NCBI GenBank assembly: GCA_934668285.1
Contig: CAKUNB010000067.1
Span: forward strand, 1 to 8,520
Direction: 5' to 3'
DNA: 8,520 nt
Origin: an uncultured Oscillospiraceae bacterium
GTDB taxonomy: Bacteria; Bacillota; Clostridia; Oscillospirales; Oscillospiraceae
In this document: positions 6,238 to 8,520 of the stretch, in pieces
How positions within the stretch are numbered: the first letter of the stretch is position 1
Layout: every line of letters begins with the position of its first letter
Made by a program: the position numbers and the translations under genes
Notes under the pieces: generated by a model
The model's database searches: none
The model's input: only the letters and a program-made list of their open reading frames with translations
Told to the model about the DNA's origin: nothing

Positions 6238-7020
6238 ATGAAATTTTACAAATACTGCGGGGCGGGGAATGATTTCGTCCTGCTGGAAAATTTTGACGGT
6301 GCGCTTTCGGGCTATCCTGCGCTGGCAAAGCGGCTGTGCGACCGGCATTTTTCGGTCGGCGCGGACGGGCTGATCGTGCTGGAGCCTGCGCAGCACGGCG
6401 CGGACTGCCGGATGCTGTTTTATAACAGCGACGGCTCGTCTGCCGAGATGTGCGGCAACGGCGCGCGCTGCCTGTGCCGCCACTGCTATGAGCGCGGTTT
6501 GTCCGGCGAGACGCAGCGTATCGAGACGGCTGCCGGCCTTGTCACGGGACAGCGCATCGCTGCCGATCGCTACCGCATCGAGCTGAACACGCCGTCGGTT
6601 GTGCGGCTGGAAATGCAGGCGGAGGGCGTGCGGTGCGATTATCTGGTGCTGGGCGAGAACGGCATTCCTCACGCCGTCGCGCCGATGCCCGAGCTGAGCG
6701 GGAAGGAATTGAAGGATTATGCCGCGCGGCTGCGCTTCAGCCCTGCCTTTTCTGGCGGCGCGAATGTCAACCTGTGGACGCTGACCGGCGAAAATGCGCT
6801 CTATCTGTGCACCTACGAGCGCGGCGTGGAGGACTTCACCCTCGCCTGCGGGACGGGAACGGGCGCGACTGTCGCGGCGCTGACCCGCCGCGGCCTCGTC
6901 AGCGGAAAACAGACGCAGGTGCAGACCGACGGCGGCCTTCTCACCGTGGACATCGAGGGGGAACGTATCTTCCTCACCGGCCCCGCCCTATGCACCTTCA
7001 CCGGCGAAGCGCCGGATTGA
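6238..7020 (+). CDS. dapF: Diaminopimelate epimerase
   Basis: It interconverts LL- and meso-diaminopimelate, without a cofactor, for lysine and peptidoglycan. The 260-residue product has KYCGAGNDF (5-13) at the start and the two catalytic cysteines, Cys72 in MCGNGARC and Cys204 in TLACGTGTGA. YERGVEDF (193-200) precedes the second. GIPH (142-145) replaces the more common GNPH. The frame is open upstream to 6031, but the ATG at 6238-6240 is the right start because the family begins at MKFYKYCGAGND and GGAG (6228-6231) lies six nt upstream. A 35-nt gap after thrB holds a tiny TTCGC/GCGAA stem (6206-6218) but no promoter, so it is probably cotranscribed. It is the only gene here not in the aspartate-to-threonine line, though it uses the same semialdehyde branch. 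A strong terminator follows. Confidence 0.96.
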   Translation: MKFYKYCGAGNDFVLLENFDGALSGYPALAKRLCDRHFSVGADGLIVLEPAQHGADCRMLFYNSDGSSAEMCGNGARCLCRHCYERGLSGETQRIETAAGLVTGQRIAADRYRIELNTPSVVRLEMQAEGVRCDYLVLGENGIPHAVAPMPELSGKELKDYAARLRFSPAFSGGANVNLWTLTGENALYLCTYERGVEDFTLACGTGTGATVAALTRRGLVSGKQTQVQTDGGLLTVDIEGERIFLTGPALCTFTGEAPD

Positions 7021-7027
7021 TATGGAA

Positions 7028-7079
7028 CCACAACGGGCCTCGGCAAAGCATTTTGCCGAGGCCCGTTGTGGCGCGTTTT
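7028..7079 (+). terminator. Terminator of the thrC-thrB-dapF operon
   Basis: CCACAACGGGCCTCGGCAAA (7028-7047) pairs perfectly with 7052-7071 around the 4-nt loop GCAT. This 20-bp stem is followed, after CGCG, by TTTT (7076-7079). It begins eight nt after the dapF stop. The T run is short and slightly displaced, but the stem is very strong. Confidence 0.85.
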
Positions 7080-7106
7080 GGGGTGGGGCGGCATAGAATG
7101 GCGGAG

Positions 7107-7115
7107 AAAGGGGAG
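7107..7115 (+). promoter_or_regulatory. Ribosome binding site that fixes the ferritin-like gene start
   Basis: AAAGGGGAG lies six nt before the ATG at 7122. It favours that start over the in-frame ATG at 7098, which would add eight residues and has only a poor G-rich stretch upstream. A TAGAAT at 7094-7099 could be a -10 box, but no matching -35 is visible. Confidence 0.6.
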
Positions 7116-7121
7116 AACGCT

Positions 7122-7553
7122 ATGGAAGGACACAACGCCGCTGCGGTCTGGGCGCGTGTGCGGGGGCAGGGGGAGGCGGCTAGTCTGGCCGAGACGCTGC
7201 CCATGATGATCTCCGACGAGCTGACCGAGCGGGGTACCTATCTGCGCCTGCAGCGCTGCGCGCCGGTTTTTCGCATGCTGGCGCGGGAGGAGGGCTGCCA
7301 CGCCCGCCGCCTTACGGCGCTTTATTTTTTACTGACCGGTCAGAAAGTCTGCGCAGAGACGGGCGCTTTGCCGCGCTATGCATCCTTTGCCGAGGCGCTG
7401 CGTGACCGGTTTGCACAGGAGCTGCAGAGCGCGAAGCGCTACCGGACGGCGGCAGAGCGCTGGCCGGAGCACGGCAGCCTTTTCCGCGCCCTTGCCGCAC
7501 AGGAGCAGGCGCATGCCGACCGCCTCCACCGCCTGACGCAGACGATTTTATAA
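7122..7553 (+). CDS. Small ferritin-like (rubrerythrin-type) diiron protein
   Basis: The 143-residue product is mainly helical and carries a two-fold repeated metal-ligand pattern. The first half has Glu33-x6-Tyr40 (DELTERGTY) and Glu57-x2-His60 (EEGCH). The second half has Glu100-x6-Tyr107 (ELQSAKRY) and Glu128-x2-His131 (EQAH). E-x6-Y plus ExxH, twice, is the classic four-helix ligand set of rubrerythrin-like diiron proteins. There is no CxxC rubredoxin domain, signal peptide or membrane segment. Related proteins reduce peroxide or handle iron, but the substrate here is unknown. It sits after the dapF terminator, so it is probably its own unit and unrelated to the threonine genes. The exact subfamily is not identified. 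Confidence 0.8.
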   Translation: MEGHNAAAVWARVRGQGEAASLAETLPMMISDELTERGTYLRLQRCAPVFRMLAREEGCHARRLTALYFLLTGQKVCAETGALPRYASFAEALRDRFAQELQSAKRYRTAAERWPEHGSLFRALAAQEQAHADRLHRLTQTIL

Positions 7554-7563
7554 AAACAAAGAC

Positions 7564-7589
7564 CGGCGGGAAGCAAAGTGCTTCCCGCC
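7564..7589. repeat. Bracketing GC hairpin, copy 1
   Basis: GGCGGGAAGCA (7565-7575) and TGCTTCCCGCC (7579-7589) form an 11-bp stem with a 3-nt loop. An A-rich flank (AAAACAAAGA) precedes it and ATGTG follows. On the minus strand the A-rich flank becomes a T-rich tail, so it could terminate leftward transcripts. For the ferritin-like gene it lies 11 nt after the stop but without a following T run. Confidence 0.7.
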
Positions 7590-7645
7590 ATGTGGTAAGC
7601 AAGCCCCCGCGCCCGCAGACGCATGTTGCAGGATGGTTTACACAA

Positions 7646-7672
7646 GGGCCGATGTAGGCACCGGCCCCTACG
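7646..7672 (-). repeat. 27-nt covarying hairpin, unit 1
   Basis: On the minus strand the unit reads CGTAG, arm GGGCCGG, loop TGCCTACA, arm TCGGCCC. Seven pairs form, one of them G-U. Prefix and loop match the two other units in this stretch while the stem differs. Confidence 0.75.
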
Positions 7673-7709
7673 CACAAGGGGATGCTTCTGCTCCCAAGCC
7701 CCGTCTCTG

Positions 7710-7736
7710 CGTAGGGCGCGATGCCCTCATCGCGCC
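7710..7736 (+). repeat. 27-nt covarying hairpin, unit 2
   Basis: On the plus strand the unit reads CGTAG, arm GGCGCGA, loop TGCCCTCA, arm TCGCGCC. The seven-pair stem is perfect. It is inverted relative to the other two units. Confidence 0.75.
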
Positions 7737-7748
7737 GTCCCCGCCGCA

Positions 7749-7766
7749 GCGGATTTTTTAATCCGC
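7749..7766. repeat. GCGGATT hairpin
   Basis: GCGGATT (7749-7755) and AATCCGC (7760-7766) form a 7-bp stem with a TTTT loop. It has the same stem length as the 27-nt units but not their CGTAG prefix or TGCCNNCA loop, so it is kept apart. Confidence 0.6.
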
Positions 7767-7787
7767 GCCGTTAGGCACACCACCATT

Positions 7788-7801
7788 ATTCACTATTCAC
7801 T
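7788..7801. repeat. Tandem ATTCACT repeat
   Basis: ATTCACT occurs twice head to tail (7788-7794, 7795-7801), in a locally AT-rich patch between GC-rich hairpins. Short runs of this type can mark the border of a miniature mobile element, but no inverted partner is visible here. Confidence 0.5.
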
Positions 7802-7821
7802 AAACCGATACTGCCTGCACC

Positions 7822-7848
7822 GGCGGGGTGGGGGCACCCCGCCCTACG
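7822..7848 (-). repeat. 27-nt covarying hairpin, unit 3
   Basis: On the minus strand the unit reads CGTAG, arm GGCGGGG, loop TGCCCCCA, arm CCCCGCC. The seven-pair stem is perfect, and it lies in the same orientation as unit 1. Confidence 0.75.
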
Positions 7849-7880
7849 GACAAAAACGGGACTGCTTGCGGTGCTATAGC

Positions 7881-7915
7881 GACAAAAACCGGCGGGAAGT
7901 GTTTTGCTTCCCGCC
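7881..7915 (-). terminator. Bracketing GC hairpin, copy 2; likely terminator of the HtrA-like gene
   Basis: GGCGGGAAG (7891-7899) and CTTCCCGCC (7907-7915) form a 9-bp stem with a 7-nt loop. On the minus strand it begins 15 nt after the stop of the HtrA-like gene and is followed by GGTTTTTG, a usable T run. In the plus direction it is followed by GTGTGCTTTTTTC, so it may work both ways. It repeats the hairpin at 7564-7589 in stem and in the RTGTG flank. Confidence 0.7.
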
Positions 7916-7930
7916 GTGTGCTTTTTTCTT

Positions 7931-8520
7931 TCAGCCTGCCTCGTCGAGGAGGATGTCGGCGTAGTAATATTTTCCGCCGCGGTAAATCATCACGCGGACG
8001 GTGTCGCCCGCAGTGTACTGACAGAGTGCGTCGACATAGTCCGAGAGGCTTGCTATGCCATATTCGCCGATGGACATCAGCACGTCGCCCAGCCGCAGAC
8101 CGGCGCTATAGGCGCTGCTGGCGCGGGAGATGCGGCTGATGAGCACGCCCTCCGGCAGCTTCCAGTAGGTGCGCAACGGCTGCGAAAGCTCCGCGACCTC
8201 GATGCCGAGCGAGGCCTGCTCGCCGATGCCGCCAAAGGCGACCAGATCGTTGACCAGCCCCCGCGCCTCCTGCGCGGGCAGCGCGAAGCCGACACCGGCC
8301 CCGTTATCGAATGAAGCAATGCCCTCGACCGCGCTGATGCCGATGCCGACGACCTGCCCGCTGTAGTTGACGACCACGCCGCCGCAGCCTGCGCTCAGGC
8401 CGGAGGCGCTGATTTGCAGCACGCGCATCGGCAGACCGCTGATTTCTACGCCGTCATTGACGGCGGCGATGGTTGCCTCGGTCATGGTGCCGGAGAGCGT
8501 TTTTCCGAACAGATTGCTCA
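7931..8520 (-). CDS. HtrA/DegP-like trypsin-fold protein with PDZ domain, C-terminal part; catalytic Ser replaced by Cys
   Basis: The gene enters from the right edge; 195 C-terminal residues are visible and the start is outside the window. The ATG at 8483-8485 is internal, since the frame is open to 8520 and the preceding residues (SNLFGKTLSGT) fit the HtrA loop before the active site. The order is the end of a trypsin-like domain, then a PDZ domain (about 7940-8220) with PEGVLISRISRASSAYSAG and LRLGDVLMSIGE. HtrA proteins are normally envelope-anchored quality-control serine proteases. Where they carry GNSGGP, this protein reads SAGCGGVVVN, with Cys at codon 8384-8386 in the nucleophile position. 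VGIGISAVEGI and AGVGFALPAQEARGLVNDLV match the usual VGIN and GFAIP strands. His and Asp of the triad lie outside the window. It may be a cysteine-nucleophile variant or an inactive sensor/scaffold. Confidence 0.85.
   Translation of the reverse strand, partial: SNLFGKTLSGTMTEATIAAVNDGVEISGLPMRVLQISASGLSAGCGGVVVNYSGQVVGIGISAVEGIASFDNGAGVGFALPAQEARGLVNDLVAFGGIGEQASLGIEVAELSQPLRTYWKLPEGVLISRISRASSAYSAGLRLGDVLMSIGEYGIASLSDYVDALCQYTAGDTVRVMIYRGGKYYYADILLDEAG

Larger units (their letters stand above)
7554..7930. other. 377-nt intergenic island of palindromic repeats, no gene
   Basis: No credible gene lies between the ferritin-like gene and the converging HtrA-like gene. Short open frames such as 7623-7964 lack a ribosome site and run through palindromes. 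The stretch is made of repeats listed separately: two bracketing GC hairpins (7564-7589, 7890-7915), three 27-nt covarying hairpins (7646-7672, 7710-7736, 7822-7848), a GCGGATT hairpin (7749-7766) and a tandem ATTCACT (7788-7801). Confidence 0.75.

Noticed and set aside
6633..7121. Upstream extension of the ferritin-like frame through dapF and its terminator
   Set aside because: The added residues are an Arg-rich shadow of dapF and would require reading through a 20-bp hairpin; a good ribosome site supports the start at 7122.
7646..7848. CRISPR array in the repeat-rich intergenic stretch
   Set aside because: The repeats are in mixed orientation, unevenly spaced and differ in their stems, and no cas gene is present.
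7623..7964. 113-codon plus-strand open frame in the intergenic stretch
   Set aside because: It has no ribosome site, runs through several palindromes, overlaps the 3' end of the HtrA-like gene and has a composition without recognisable protein features.

Overview
The window is a GC-rich bacterial chromosome segment with strong AAGGAGG-type Shine-Dalgarno sites, a DAP-type lysine/peptidoglycan gene and protein families typical of Clostridia. It looks like a gut Oscillospiraceae/Ruminococcaceae-type Firmicute. That placement is inferred from overall style, not from a marker gene.

The main content (122-7020) is a divergent amino-acid locus that encodes all five enzymatic steps from aspartate to threonine. 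On the minus strand, reading leftwards from about 3717, are hom (homoserine dehydrogenase), an aspartokinase and asd (aspartate-semialdehyde dehydrogenase). On the plus strand, reading rightwards from 3879, are thrC (threonine synthase), thrB (homoserine kinase, overlapping thrC by 13 nt) and dapF (diaminopimelate epimerase, which serves the lysine/peptidoglycan branch from the same semialdehyde). The plus-strand operon ends in a 20-bp perfect hairpin (7028-7071).

The 161-nt spacer between hom and thrC is AT-rich and unusually structured. Two predicted sigma-A promoters point away from each other and share base pairs of their -10 boxes. A 27-nt near-perfect palindrome covers the thrC -35 and the early hom leader. 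A second dyad lies in the thrC leader. I see no T-box, lysine riboswitch or threonine-rich leader peptide, so a DNA-binding regulator is the simplest explanation.

From 7122 to 7553 is a small stand-alone ferritin-like (rubrerythrin-type) diiron protein. The 377-nt stretch 7554-7930 has no gene. It is a mosaic of palindromic repeats: three exactly 27-nt hairpins with a constant CGTAG flank and TGCCNNCA loop but compensating stem changes, plus two copies of a different GC hairpin that bracket the stretch. From 7931 to the window end on the minus strand is the C-terminal part of an HtrA/DegP-like protease with a PDZ domain, in which the usual catalytic serine appears to be cysteine. The left edge (1-121) holds two tandem strong hairpins downstream of asd.
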